A stretch of DNA of 64,000 bases from Clostridium sp. AM58-1XD (GCF_003464085.1 NZ_QSDR01000005.1:62001-126000), one strand, 5' to 3'. Shown: positions 37,086-46,924, counted from the first letter of the stretch. The notes: generated by a model from the sequence alone, not told the origin. Translations and numbers: made by a program.

Positions 37086-38492
37086 ATGTCGAAAATTCGT
37101 GTTGGTATTTTATCGTTTTCTGACGGCAGGGCAAGCGTCCATGAAGATCTATCCGGATATATTGCAGACTGTTCGTTAAGGATTCGGACAGCTTTGGAAA
37201 AGACGGGAGAGGTCATTATATGCGGGAGTGACCGTACCGTTTCCGGAAACGGTCAGGCAAGGGAATATGCCCTGGAATTAAAGGCAGAGCTGCCGGATGC
37301 GGTCATATTTAATGTACCTGTATTTGCATTTCCGAATTTTTCGCTGATTGCGGCCAGCGTACTGAAGCTACCGGTGCTTGTGATATCCAATGTTAACGGA
37401 GGACTACCCGGACTTGGCGGTCTGCAGGCAGCCAGCAGCCTGATGCGGCAGTGCGGCTATTATTGCGAAAAGGTATGGGGAGATATTGAGGACCAAAATG
37501 TGCTGGCGCGGTGCATGCATTTTCTGCGGGCAGCTCACGCGGTTACAGATATGGCCGGGCAGACCTTTGGACTGATTGGCGGACGGAGTATCGGCATGGG
37601 TTCGGGGACTGCTTCTGCCGACCGGTGGCAGCAGGTGTTCGGTGTGGATATCGACCATATGGATCAATCGGAAATTTTAAGAAGGGCGGAACTGGTTCCG
37701 GAAGACAAGGTAGAACGGGCGGCACAATGGCTGAAAGACAGAGTGAGCATCGCTTACGATTCCGATAAGCTGACGGAGGAATCCCTAAGACAGCAGATCC
37801 GTCATTATTATGCGACAAAAGACATTTGTGAGGAAAAGGACTATGCTTTTGTGGGAGTGAAATGCCATTATGAATTAAGCGCATATTACTGTACGCAATG
37901 TCTGGCTGCCGCATTTTTCAATGACCCCTATGATTGGGACGGACCGAAGGAAACAAGGGTATTTACATGTGAAGCGGACGCTGAGGGCGGACTTACTATG
38001 CAGGTGATGAAGGAGATTTCCGGTCTGCCGGTGATTTTCTCCGATTTCCGTTATTACAGCAAGAAGAAAAATCTATTTTATTTCTGTAATTGCGGCGCAA
38101 TGGCAACCTGGTATGCAGGACAGAGCAGCGTGCCGGAGGAAAATTTAAAGAAGGTTACGTTAAAGCCGATTATCCCTAAGTATGCCGGAAAAGGCTGTCA
38201 TGTGGAATATATTGCGGCAGGCGGACAGATGACATTTGGGAGGATTACCCATACAGACGGTAAATTTGTGTTTTCCGTATTTACGGGGCAGGCAAAGGAA
38301 ATGCCGGAAAGCATGCTGAAGGCAACGTGTGAACAGTGGCCTCATATGTTTGTAGAGCCGGATGTCTCTTATGAGAAGGTGATTGAGTCTTATGACTGCA
38401 ACCACATTCATGGAGTTCTGGGGAATTATGTGGAAGAGATCCGCTACTTCTGCGAGATGAAGGGAATTGAATTTAACTACATACATGAATGA
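37086..38492 (+). CDS. L-fucose isomerase-like protein (second)
   Basis: 468 residues, homologous to the C-terminal and central domains of the FucI/AraA family: GQTFGLIGGRSIGMGSGTA, DYAFVGVKCHYEL, CTQCLAAAFFNDPYDWDG and CEADAEGGLTMQ, in which the Glu and Asp are probable metal ligands, and a C-terminal NHIHGVLGNYVEE helix with two His. It is closely related to the next gene over its full length, so the pair looks like a tandem duplication or two subunits. GAAGGAGG precedes the ATG. Substrate unknown. Confidence 0.78.
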   Translation: MSKIRVGILSFSDGRASVHEDLSGYIADCSLRIRTALEKTGEVIICGSDRTVSGNGQAREYALELKAELPDAVIFNVPVFAFPNFSLIAASVLKLPVLVISNVNGGLPGLGGLQAASSLMRQCGYYCEKVWGDIEDQNVLARCMHFLRAAHAVTDMAGQTFGLIGGRSIGMGSGTASADRWQQVFGVDIDHMDQSEILRRAELVPEDKVERAAQWLKDRVSIAYDSDKLTEESLRQQIRHYYATKDICEEKDYAFVGVKCHYELSAYYCTQCLAAAFFNDPYDWDGPKETRVFTCEADAEGGLTMQVMKEISGLPVIFSDFRYYSKKKNLFYFCNCGAMATWYAGQSSVPEENLKKVTLKPIIPKYAGKGCHVEYIAAGGQMTFGRITHTDGKFVFSVFTGQAKEMPESMLKATCEQWPHMFVEPDVSYEKVIESYDCNHIHGVLGNYVEEIRYFCEMKGIEFNYIHE

Positions 38493-38551
38493 ACGGTCTG
38501 CGATTATGATGTATGTACGGAAGCAGCTCAGGCGTGGAGAATAAAAAGAAT

Positions 38552-39950
38552 ATGAAGAAGAGAAACATACAGCTGATTTTATTTTCGGAGACAAAGATGC
38601 GGGAGGATGTCTATCAAGCCCGCAGAGAGATCCAGGAGCGGGAGCTTAAAAAGCATTTGGATAGGCTCTCAGAGATATTTGATGTAGATTATGTAGATAA
38701 ATGTGAAATCAGAAGTAAGCGGCAGGGGCTTGAAATTGCAAAGAAGGTCAACAAAGGCGCAGGGCCGGTTATCCTATACATTCCTATTTTTATAAATCCT
38801 TCTATTGTGGCCCATACGGCAAAGGCAATCAATAAGCCGATGGCCCTGGTGGGAAACCAGGCCAAGGACAGTTTGAGCCAGCTGGGATTTCTGGCGGCGG
38901 CAGGAGCTATGGACCAGATCGGCGTGGAGTATAAACGAATTCCATATGACGGCGGTGAAGAAGAGGCGGTCAGGGAGCTGACTTCCTGGGCCAACGCTGC
39001 AAACGCTATCGAGGAGCTGAACGGACAGACCTCGGATGTATCGGAGGAAGAAGCCTGGGGATCAGCACAGGAACAGCGGATCTGGCTCTGTGGGAAAAGA
39101 TCTTCGGAGTCGATATCGAGCACATCGACCAGTTCGAAATTGTAAACAGGGGAGCCGGGATTTTGGATGAGGCAATCGATGGCTGCGTCCGTTTTATTGA
39201 AGAGAAATACGGCAGGGTCGAGTATGACGAGAGCAGGAATTTTTCCAGAGAACATTTGAAAAAAATGGCGGCCAGTTATCTGGCGACCAGGAGCATTATC
39301 GATGCATACGAACTGGATTTTATCGGTATCAAATGTCAGACAGAACTGAGCAACCACTATTGCCTTCAGTGCCTGAACGTTCAGATGATGAATGACCCTT
39401 ATGACGCAGACGGAAGAAAATGTCCGGTGGCATGCAGCTGCGAGGCGGATGCAGACGGCGCGTTGTCCATGCAGATACTGAAGTTAATATCAGGCGGCAG
39501 GCCTACGGCTCTGCAGGATATCGCTCAGATTACGCCTGAGCGCTTTGTGTTGGCAAACTGCGGTTCCATGGCTTCTTACTTTGCGGCTTTATCAGAGAAT
39601 TCGGAGGAAAATTTGAAGGAAGTTCACCTTATGCCCCATGGCTTTGGGATGGCAGGAGGCGCTGCAACGCAGTTGTATGCGGGGCAGGGACGTTTACATA
39701 TATGCGTCTGTTCAGAAAGAACGACCAGTATGAAATGGCTTTCTTTACAGGAAATACGGTGAAGGAGGACAGGGAAAAGATTAAGGAATACTCTCCTTAC
39801 AGGCCGACATCCTTTGTAGAGCACCACGTAGACTTAAATGAATTTATGAAAGTGTACAGCTCAAATCACATTCATTGTGTGGAGGGCGATTATACCGCCG
39901 ACCTGGAAGAGTTCTGCAGGATGAAAGGAATCAGGTATTATCATCTGTAA
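38552..39950 (+). CDS. L-fucose isomerase-like protein (third; frameshifted)
   Basis: 466 residues after restoring one base near 39029-39031 and one near 39681-39689. Frames join as IEELNGQT + LGCIGGRSLGISTGTA and ATQLYAGQG + TFTYMRLFRKNDQ. It aligns with the preceding gene throughout: LDFIGIKCQTEL, CLQCLNVQMMNDPYDADG, CEADADGALSMQ and NHIHCVEGDYTADLEEF. I chose ATG 38552, after GTGGAGA; an in-frame ATG at 38513 has no ribosome binding site. Last gene of the sugar operon. Confidence 0.74.
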
Positions 39951-39959
39951 AAATCTATA

Positions 39960-40059
39960 CCCCGAACCATATGCGGGCTGTTGTGAGTGCCATGCGCCAG
40001 TAATTTTTTAGGAGGACAAAGGCGCAAAGCAATTTCTATCAGCTGCATTTGGTTCGGGG
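39960..40059 (+). other. Intergenic region with a long-range hairpin
   Basis: Between the sugar operon and the antiporter gene (39951-40192). A 15-base arm at 39960-39974 (CCCCGAACCATATGC) pairs with 40045-40059 at all but one position around a 70-base loop; only short T stretches follow. It may be the operon terminator or a structured leader. The loop holds an orphan AGGAGG with no frame behind it. Confidence 0.4.
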
Positions 40060-40192
40060 ATTTCCGGTTTTACAGGGTAATCGGAAGACGATAGAGGCAT
40101 AATAGGAAAAAAAGAATTGTAAAAGAGAAGGGGATATATTAAAATGTAACGTAAGATGATAGAAGAAACGCGGAAAAGACAGGGGGAGAAAC

Positions 40193-42147
40193 ATGGGGGA
40201 CTACAGGATAGCATGGGCCGTTTTCTGGCCGTTTGCGGCGGCTGTGATCAGCTATATCATAGGAAAATATGACAAGGCCTGGAGAAATCATTTCGCCTCG
40301 GCGGCTATGGTAATGGAGTTTACATGGCTGCTGTTTCTCTATCCTCATGGAAGCACGGCAGAATTTACGTGGGCCGGATTCTGCGAAGGCGGAATTTATC
40401 TGAAAGCGGACGGATTCCGCTGGCTCTATGGGATGATCGCAGCATTTATGTGGATGATGACGACCCTGTTTTCTGAGGAGTATTTCAGGCATTACAGAAA
40501 CAGGAACAGGTACTACTTTTTTATGCTGATGACATGCGCAGCTACGATCGGCGTGTTCCTGAGCAGCAATCTGTTTACTACCTTCCTGTTTTTTGAGATT
40601 ATGAGCATGACATCTTTTGTGATGGTCATACATGAAGAAACTAAGATGGCTAAAAAAGCCGCAGGAACGTATCTGGCAATCGCCGTGATCGGAGGTCTGA
40701 GCGCTCTGTTTGGACTCTTTATGATATATGCAAAAATCGGAACGCTGGATATGGGGCAGATCGGAATGCTGGCGGATAAAATCGGAAGAGGACCTCTTTT
40801 CTATACCGCCGGAATTCTGATTCTCGTGGGATTTGGGGCAAAGGCCGGCATGTACCCGCTGCACGTGTGGCTCCCCAATGCCCATCCGGTAGCTCCGGCT
40901 CCCGCAAGCGCCCTTCTGTCAGGAATTCTGACGAAGGCCGGCATGTTCGGTGTTCTCGTTATCAGCAGTACCATGTTCTTTCATGACGTCCAGTGGGGGC
41001 GGATGATTCTGGTGCTGGGAACCATAACGATGGTGCTGGGAGCTGTTTTGGCTGTATTTACCATGGATTTGAAACGAACGCTGGCATGCTCATCCATGTC
41101 CCAGATCGGTTTTATCCTGGTGGGCGTGGGGATGCAGGGCCTTCTGGGAGAACACAATGCGCTGGCGGTGAGAGGAACCCTTCTGCATATGGTGAATCAT
41201 TCTCTGATCAAGCTGGTGCTGTTTATGGCAGCAGGCTGTATCTATATGAACCTTCACAAGCTGAATTTAAATGACATCAGAGGATACGGCAGGGGAAAAC
41301 CCTTTCTGACAGCCGTATTCGCCATGGGGACGCTGGGGATTATGGGTATTCCGCTGTGGAACGGATACGTCAGCAAGACGCTGCTTCACGAGAGTATTGT
41401 GGAATATATTGCAATGGCGGGGGAGCGCGGATGGAATACGGCGCCCTACCACGTGCTGGAATGGCTGTTCCTGACGGCAGGCGGGCTTACGGTAGCTTAT
41501 ATGACGAAGCTGTTTATCGCCATATTTATTGAAAAGCCGGCAGGCGGGCAGGAATGCGGCAGGGAAAAGGCCGCTTACATCAATATGGAAAGCAGGATTG
41601 CCCTCGGCTTGTCAGCGGCCTTGCTTCCTGCCCTGGGAATGCTGCCCGGTCTGACGATGGACAGGATTGCCGATCTTGGACAGGGATTTATGGGCGGAAT
41701 AAGCCCGGAACACCAGGTGGCCTATTTTTCAGCGGTAAATCTGAAGGGCGCCGTGATCAGCATGGTGATCGGCAGCATCGTATATATCGTAGTGATCCGC
41801 GGCATGCTGATGGAACGGGCAGAAGATGGGACCATGATATATGTGGAACGATGGCCTGCGCGACTTGATCTGGAGGAAACCGTCTACCGCCCGGTAGTTC
41901 TGAGATTTTTGCCGTTCTGGGGAGCATTTTTTGCCCGCGTTGTCAACGCGCTGTGTGAAGGTGGACTGACGATTATTCTCAAACGGAAAGAGCGGATGAG
42001 AACGGTGCGGCCGAAGGAGGATACGGGATTTTTCGAAGGGACACAGGCGGTGAAAATCCTCACATGGTGCGGTCTACCATGGAATACAGCTTCCTGACGT
42101 TTGGTCTGGGCCTCGTTCTGATGATCGCATATGTCCTCTTTTTCTGA
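40193..42147 (+). CDS. ND5/MrpA-like proton-conducting antiporter subunit (frameshifted at the C-terminus)
   Basis: The fourth ND2/4/5-family subunit of the window, 651 residues with a base missing near 42054-42061 restored; this recovers the C-terminal helix FLTFGLGLVLMIAYVLFF. TM5 Glu is in FLFFEIMSMTSFVMV, TM7 Lys in VGFGAKAGMYPLHVWLPNAHP, and MVNHSLIKLVLFMAAG matches TM8-9. The extra 150 residues after the core resemble the extended C-terminus of NuoL/HyfB-like proteins. It stands alone, 12 kb from the Mrp operon, with its own ribosome binding site (AGGGGGAG), and directly precedes rnpB. It may belong functionally to the Mrp complex. Confidence 0.85.
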
Positions 42148-42154
42148 GCCTGTC

Positions 42155-42183
42155 TGGACAAAAAAAGAATTTCATGATATAAT
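42155..42183 (+). promoter_or_regulatory. Promoter of rnpB
   Basis: TGGACA (42155-42160), 17 bases, TATAAT (42178-42183) with a TG one base before the -10. Twenty-one bases upstream of the RNA. Confidence 0.85.
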
Positions 42184-42204
42184 GCCCGAAGGTTTGAAAG
42201 AACC

Positions 42205-42556
42205 GTTTGAGTAAGACAGATGGTCGCTGCCGCAGAGGCCGAAAGGCTGCGGGAGAGGAAAGTCCGGGCTTCACAGGGCAGGATGCCAGATAACGTCTGG
42301 CGGAGGCGACTCCAGGGATAGTGCAACAGAAATAAACCGCACAGCGTAAGCTGTGTAAGGGTGGAAAGGCAGTGTAAGAGACTACCGCCCGACTGGTAAC
42401 AGGCGGGGCATATGTAAACCCCATTTGAAGCAAGGCCGAACAGGGAGCACAGGGCGGCCCGTCCGCTCCGGGTAGGCTGCTTGAGGCCGGCGGTGACGCC
42501 GGTCCTAGATAGATGACCATCCAACGACATAACCCGGCTTATCGTCTTACTCGAAC
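42205..42556 (+). ncRNA. rnpB: RNase P RNA, class A
   Basis: The catalytic RNA that removes 5' leaders from tRNA precursors. The ends pair as P1 (GTTTGAGTAAGAC with GTCTTACTCGAAC, one G-U). Universally conserved regions are present: GAGGAAAGTCCGGGCT near 42254, the ACAGAAATA segment, AGACTACCGCCC, and the 3' GATAGATGACCATCC...ACCCGGCTTAT. The overall layout is the ancestral class A found in Clostridia rather than the Bacillus class B. Ends are set from the P1 helix and may be off by a few bases. Confidence 0.95.
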
Positions 42557-42576
42557 ATTATAAGGATTGAATAAGA

Positions 42577-42606
42577 AGAAGTGTGCAGAGGCATGCTTCT
42601 TTTTTT
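42577..42606 (+). terminator. Terminator of rnpB
   Basis: A 10-bp stem (42577-42586 with 42591-42600, two G-U pairs) with a 4-base loop and at least six T. Confidence 0.85.
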
Positions 42607-42685
42607 GGAAAAATTTAAAAACGGCTGCCGCGATAGTATGACCAATGGAGGAGGATTTCATCTGCCGCTCTTTTCCTTGAAATTG

Positions 42686-42714
42686 TTTACTTTATTGTCG
42701 AAACATGGTAAAAT
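42686..42714 (+). promoter_or_regulatory. Promoter for the zinc-ribbon gene pair
   Basis: TTTACT (42686-42691), 17 bases, TAAAAT (42709-42714) preceded by TGG (extended -10). About 42 bases upstream of the start codon. Confidence 0.6.
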
Positions 42715-42756
42715 TATCAGTAAAATCCGGAGTAATTATCAGGGAGGAAAATGAGT

Positions 42757-44686
42757 ATGAAATGTATACAGTGCGGTGCGGATCTGGAAGACGACAGCTT
42801 ATTCTGTCCGAATTGCGGAGCAAAATGTGAAAAGGAGCCGGAACCACAGGGGCAGGCGTTCAGCCAGTATGGGGGAACCCAGCAGAGTATGGTGTTCTGT
42901 CCAAACTGTGGCCAGCAGGTAACAGCGGATACCGTATTTTGTCCGAACTGCGGGCAGCAGATCGGAGCGGCGGTTTTGCCTGCGGCAGGCGGTAAGAAAA
43001 AGTGGCTGATACCGGCGGCAATAGCGTCGTGCTTATAGCGGCAGTTGGAATCGGCGGACTGATAATCGGAGCATTTTCCGGTTCAGGATCGAAAAAAGCC
43101 AACAGGGAAAAGCTGGCTTACATAAAGGATGACGGTCTCTACTACACAAATCTCAAGAAGCTGAAAAAAGATCCTGTGGAGTTTACGGATGAGTTGGCAG
43201 AAGACAGCCGGGACTACAGCTTTTCTGGGATTATGATACCAACGAACGTACTTGAATTTTCGAAGGACGGAAAATACTGCTATTATCCGGACCGGATCGA
43301 CTCTGGCGGCGCTTTCCGCCTGATGAAAAAAAAGATCGGGAGCAAAAAGGACAGCGAAAAAATCGACAGCGACGTGAAGTCTTTTAAGGTAGAAGAATCA
43401 GGAATGGTCATTTATCAGAAAAAGAATGACGCTCTTTACGCCTGGGACGGAAAAGAAAAGATCAAACTGGATTCCGATGTGGCATACTATAAAGTTGCGA
43501 AGGAAGGCGGGGCCGTCATATGGGAGATACAGGATGGAGAGGAGTATAAACTTTATTATCAGAAACCGGGAAAAAAGGGTGAAAAGAAGAAACTCGAAAG
43601 CGGTGTATCGGAGATACTGGATACGAATGACGACTTCAGCAGAATCATTATTTTAAAGAATGACGCCGTTTATCTGATTGAAAAGCAGGGAGAGAAGGTT
43701 AAGCTGGCAGGCGATATTCTCGATGTCAAGGGGATGAATGCAGATGATTTGACCTTTTACTATACAGCGGAAGCAGACCAGATCATGACTGCGGCTGACT
43801 ATGTGGCCGATGATGTCGGTCAGGACACATATGATTCTTATCGGTATGACAGCTTGCGGAAAGATCTGCGGGAGAGGGAAATCCAGGACGGCACGAAGGA
43901 GCTGTACTATTTTAATGGCAAAGAAAAACAGCTGATCAGCAACAGGGTAAAGCAGATCAATTTCAGCGGACAGGGCGTGATGATTTACGGACAGCCGGAA
44001 GAAGAGGATATACCTAAGCTGCGCCTGTCGGAAATCTATACGGCCGGAGACGTGGAGAGTTATGTCAGGGAAGCTCAGGACGATCTGGAATTATACCTTA
44101 TAGCAGGCGGGGAGAGCAAGGCTCTGAATGCAGATTCTCTTCAGAGGTTCAAAAACGATAAGGATAATAAGCTGATCTATGCTCTGGAAGGCTTAAATGA
44201 CGAAGAAGAACGGGATCTCGTCACCATCAATTATGGAAAAGGCAAATTCGGAGAAATAAAGACGATTGACGAAGATGTGGAAAATTTGGAAGATCTGTTC
44301 AACGGTTCCATATATTATTATAAGGATCTGACCGCTATGGGTATTCGGGAGATCTATACCGCGATGGGGAAATGGTGATCTCGGACGTGGCCTGCGGTTC
44401 TGTGACTGCGGTTCCGGACAGTGATAAAGTCGTATGTATTACAGACGGAAGTATGGATAAGTACAGAGGCACGTTGACGATGGTCGGAGGAAAAAAGGCG
44501 GAGAATATAACGGATGATGTGACATTTTATGATGTTATCGGAGAAAAATCTATTCTAATGCTGACAGATTACAATTTAGACAGAAGCAGAGGGGATTTGA
44601 AATATTTCGGAGGAAAAGAGCTTAAAATGGTAGATTCCGACGTATCCGGTTTTTTCAGCATTGGCAATGCCAAAGAATGCCCGTAG
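42757..44686 (+). CDS. Double zinc-ribbon membrane protein with beta-repeat extracellular domain (frameshifted)
   Basis: 643 residues after restoring a G near 43026 and a G near 44363. Two N-terminal zinc ribbons (CIQCGADL...CPNCGAKC and CPNCGQQV...CPNCGQQI) are followed by one membrane helix (VVLIAAVGIGGLIIGAFSG, near residue 90) and about 530 residues outside. The outer part contains repeats of the kind DGLYYTNLKKL, DALYAWDGKEKIKL, DAVYLIEKQGEKVKL and KELYYFNGKEKQLI, which suggests a beta-propeller-like fold (DUF5050-like). I prefer ATG 42757, nine bases after AGGGAGG, over ATG 42751. Probably cotranscribed with the next gene of the same architecture. Function unknown; an envelope sensor or scaffold is plausible. 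Confidence 0.75.
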
Positions 44687-44708
44687 CGTGGTATAGGAGG
44701 TAAGGGAA

Positions 44709-45569
44709 ATGAGATGTCCAAGATGCGGAAGCGAGGTATCAGAAAACGCAAAATTTTGTCCAAAATGTGGAAATGTTATGAAAATTACGTGCCCGTCCTG
44801 CGGAAGGATTCATCCGGCAGGAACGAAGTTCTGCAGCGGGTGCGGAACGACGCTGCAGTCTGATTCGGAAACAGGCGGACAGGGAATAAACGGTTCGCAG
44901 TTTCAGAAACAGGGAGGCGTGAATCCGCCTCCAAGAAGAGGGAAAACAGGGCTCGTTATTTTTCTGGTCATATTTGGAATATGCATGGTCGGCGCAGTGG
45001 GCACAGGTGCGTATTTTTTCCTTCGTCCCCAGCCCAAAACGGTAATGGTGGGATCGAGGGAGAAAAAGGAAGAGATAAAAGAAACGGAGAAACAGACAGA
45101 GAAGGCAAAAACAGCGGCGGAGGAAACGTCATCGATGGGTATGGAATCCCTTCCGTCGACGGAACCTAATGTCCCCACTACACCGGCGTATATCCCGCCT
45201 ACAACTGCATATGTGCCGCCTACAACTGCTTATGTTCCTCCTGCTAACCAGCCGACTTTTTCCGGCAATATCCCACAGACGGCTCCTGCCGTGCAGAGCA
45301 GCGATTATGTAATGCCGTACAGTTCCAGCAGATATCTGACATCGGCAGATTTCGCGGGATTTACGAAAGACCAGCTCCGGCTTGCCAGGAATGAAATCTA
45401 TGCACGTCACGGAAGGACGTTCAGCGATCAGGACCTTCAGAATTATTTTAACAGTAAAACATGGTATTATGGAACGGTGGCACCCGAGAATTTCAATGCC
45501 AACGTACTGAATGATTATGAGAAAAAGAACCTTCTGTTAATCAAAGATATAGAAAAGCTGTTTAATTAA
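44709..45569 (+). CDS. Zinc-ribbon membrane protein with YARHG domain
   Basis: 286 residues: two zinc ribbons (CPRCGSEV...CPKCGNVM, CPSCGRIH...CSGCGTTL), a membrane helix (GLVIFLVIFGICMVGAVGTGA is its core, near residues 80-100), a charged and then Thr/Pro-rich linker with the repeated TTAYVPP unit, and a C-terminal YARHG domain (LARNEIYARHGRTF...). YARHG domains are extracellular and often occur in cell-wall-associated proteins. It follows the preceding zinc-ribbon gene by 22 bases with GGAGG before the ATG. Confidence 0.85.
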   Translation: MRCPRCGSEVSENAKFCPKCGNVMKITCPSCGRIHPAGTKFCSGCGTTLQSDSETGGQGINGSQFQKQGGVNPPPRRGKTGLVIFLVIFGICMVGAVGTGAYFFLRPQPKTVMVGSREKKEEIKETEKQTEKAKTAAEETSSMGMESLPSTEPNVPTTPAYIPPTTAYVPPTTAYVPPANQPTFSGNIPQTAPAVQSSDYVMPYSSSRYLTSADFAGFTKDQLRLARNEIYARHGRTFSDQDLQNYFNSKTWYYGTVAPENFNANVLNDYEKKNLLLIKDIEKLFN

Positions 45570-45667
45570 ATGTTTTAGGAAGGATTGGCGAGTGGCGATC
45601 ATAGGGCGGCAGGAATTTTTTGTGTTATTCGGGGCATGATAAAATAAAAATAAATGAGGAATATCAA

Positions 45668-46327
45668 ATGGATGAGCGTATTACAATCAGAAATGAGACG
45701 GAAGCCGATTACAAGACGGTGGAGGAAATAACAAGAAAAGCATTTTGGAATTTATATATTCCCGGATGTATCGAACATTATCTGGTTCATATCATGAGGC
45801 CGCATAAAGATTTTATACCGGAACTGGATCTGGTCATTGAACGGAATCAGAAGGTTGTCGGAAATATCATGTATACAAAAGCAAAGTTAGTGGATGAATC
45901 GGGCTATGAAAAAGAGATACTGACCTTTGGACCTGTCAGCATTTTGCCGGAATATCAGCGGAAGGGATATGGCAAAGAACTGATGGAATATTCTTTTAGA
46001 ATAGCAATCGAGCTTGGCTATGATACGATCGTAATTTTCGGCGACCCGAATAATTATATCAGCCGCGGTTTTAAGAGCTGTAAAAAGTATAATGTATGCC
46101 TTGAAAATGGGACATTTCCAACGGCTATGATGGTAAAAGAGCTGAAAGCAGGGGCATTGGACGGAAGAAAATGGGTTTACCGTGACAGTCCTGTATTTGA
46201 TGTGGATGAACAGGAGGCTCAGTTGTTTGACGGGCAATTCGAAAAGCTGGAGAAAAAGTACCAGACGAGTCAGGAAGGATTCTATATATACAGCCATTCC
46301 AATGTACAGGAACATGGGATGGAATAA
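45668..46327 (+). CDS. GNAT-family N-acetyltransferase
   Basis: 219 residues. The acetyl-CoA binding motif A is VSILPEYQRKGYGKELMEYSF with the Q/RxxGxG/A signature (QRKGYG), preceded by beta-strands carrying VGNIMYTKA and followed by ELGYDTIVIFGDPNNYISRGF, characteristic of the YhbS-like subgroup. The substrate is not predictable. The ATG at 45668 is preceded by GAGGAA. Convergent with pyrI across a long hairpin. Confidence 0.88.
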   Translation: MDERITIRNETEADYKTVEEITRKAFWNLYIPGCIEHYLVHIMRPHKDFIPELDLVIERNQKVVGNIMYTKAKLVDESGYEKEILTFGPVSILPEYQRKGYGKELMEYSFRIAIELGYDTIVIFGDPNNYISRGFKSCKKYNVCLENGTFPTAMMVKELKAGALDGRKWVYRDSPVFDVDEQEAQLFDGQFEKLEKKYQTSQEGFYIYSHSNVQEHGME

Positions 46328-46341
46328 GCGGGTGCAATTAA

Positions 46342-46469
46342 AAAAGAGGATGTTGTAAAAAGTCGAATTAGCTATGCTACTGATACCAGTTCCGTTCCGG
46401 GCAGTGGCCCAAGTCACTACATCTGGTATCAGTGACAATGCTCTATTCCTTTTTACAGCACCCTCTTTT
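46342..46469. repeat. Long imperfect hairpin between convergent genes
   Basis: Outer arms 46342-46362 and 46449-46469 (AAAAGAGG..., 19 of 21 pairs counting G-U) and inner perfect 11-bp arms 46379-46389 and 46423-46433 (ACTGATACCAG) form a 128-base structure. The A-rich left and T-rich right flanks would let it terminate both the acetyltransferase and pyrBI transcripts. It could also be a small mobile palindromic element. Confidence 0.7.
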
Positions 46470-46498
46470 CATTACATGGGAAAGAACGTCTAGAAAGT

Positions 46499-46924
46499 TT
46501 ATTTTCCGTATTTTTCCTCGCAGTAGAGGCAGCGGTAAACTTCGTTTTTTTCATCTGCAAGATAGAAAATATGAGGAAGTTCCTGCTCAATAGAAGTAAT
46601 ACAGCGCGGATTTTTGCAGTGGATCACATTGGTGATACGATTTGGAAGCTTCAGCTGCCTTTTTTCCACGATCGTATTGTTGCGGATGATATTAACCGTG
46701 ATATTATGATCGATGTATCCAAGAGCGTCCAGATCCAAGGTGTCCAGACTGCCTTCGATTTTGATAATATCCTTGCGGCCCATCTTGTTGCTTTTTGCAT
46801 TCTTAATAATGGCAATCTGACATTCCAGATGTTCAAGGCCGAGATTGCGGTAAATCTCCATGCTCTTTCCTGCCTGGATATGATCCAGGACAACGCCTTC
46901 GCTTAATCCGCTGATATTCAACAT
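46499..46924 (-). CDS. pyrI: Aspartate carbamoyltransferase regulatory subunit
   Basis: 141 residues. PyrI binds CTP and ATP and holds the catalytic trimers together. The allosteric domain begins [21 protein letters not shown], and the zinc domain has four Cys: CKNPRCIT and [10 protein letters not shown]. It overlaps the pyrB stop by 7 bases, so it is coupled to pyrB in a B-type pyrBI enzyme. Confidence 0.95.
   Translation of the reverse strand: MLNISGLSEGVVLDHIQAGKSMEIYRNLGLEHLECQIAIIKNAKSNKMGRKDIIKIEGSLDTLDLDALGYIDHNITVNIIRNNTIVEKRQLKLPNRITNVIHCKNPRCITSIEQELPHIFYLADEKNEVYRCLYCEEKYGK

Noticed and set aside
28195..39950. Sugar island as a transposon or prophage-borne element
   Set aside because: No transposase, integrase, terminal repeats or tRNA target is visible at either end, so transfer remains only an inference from gene order.
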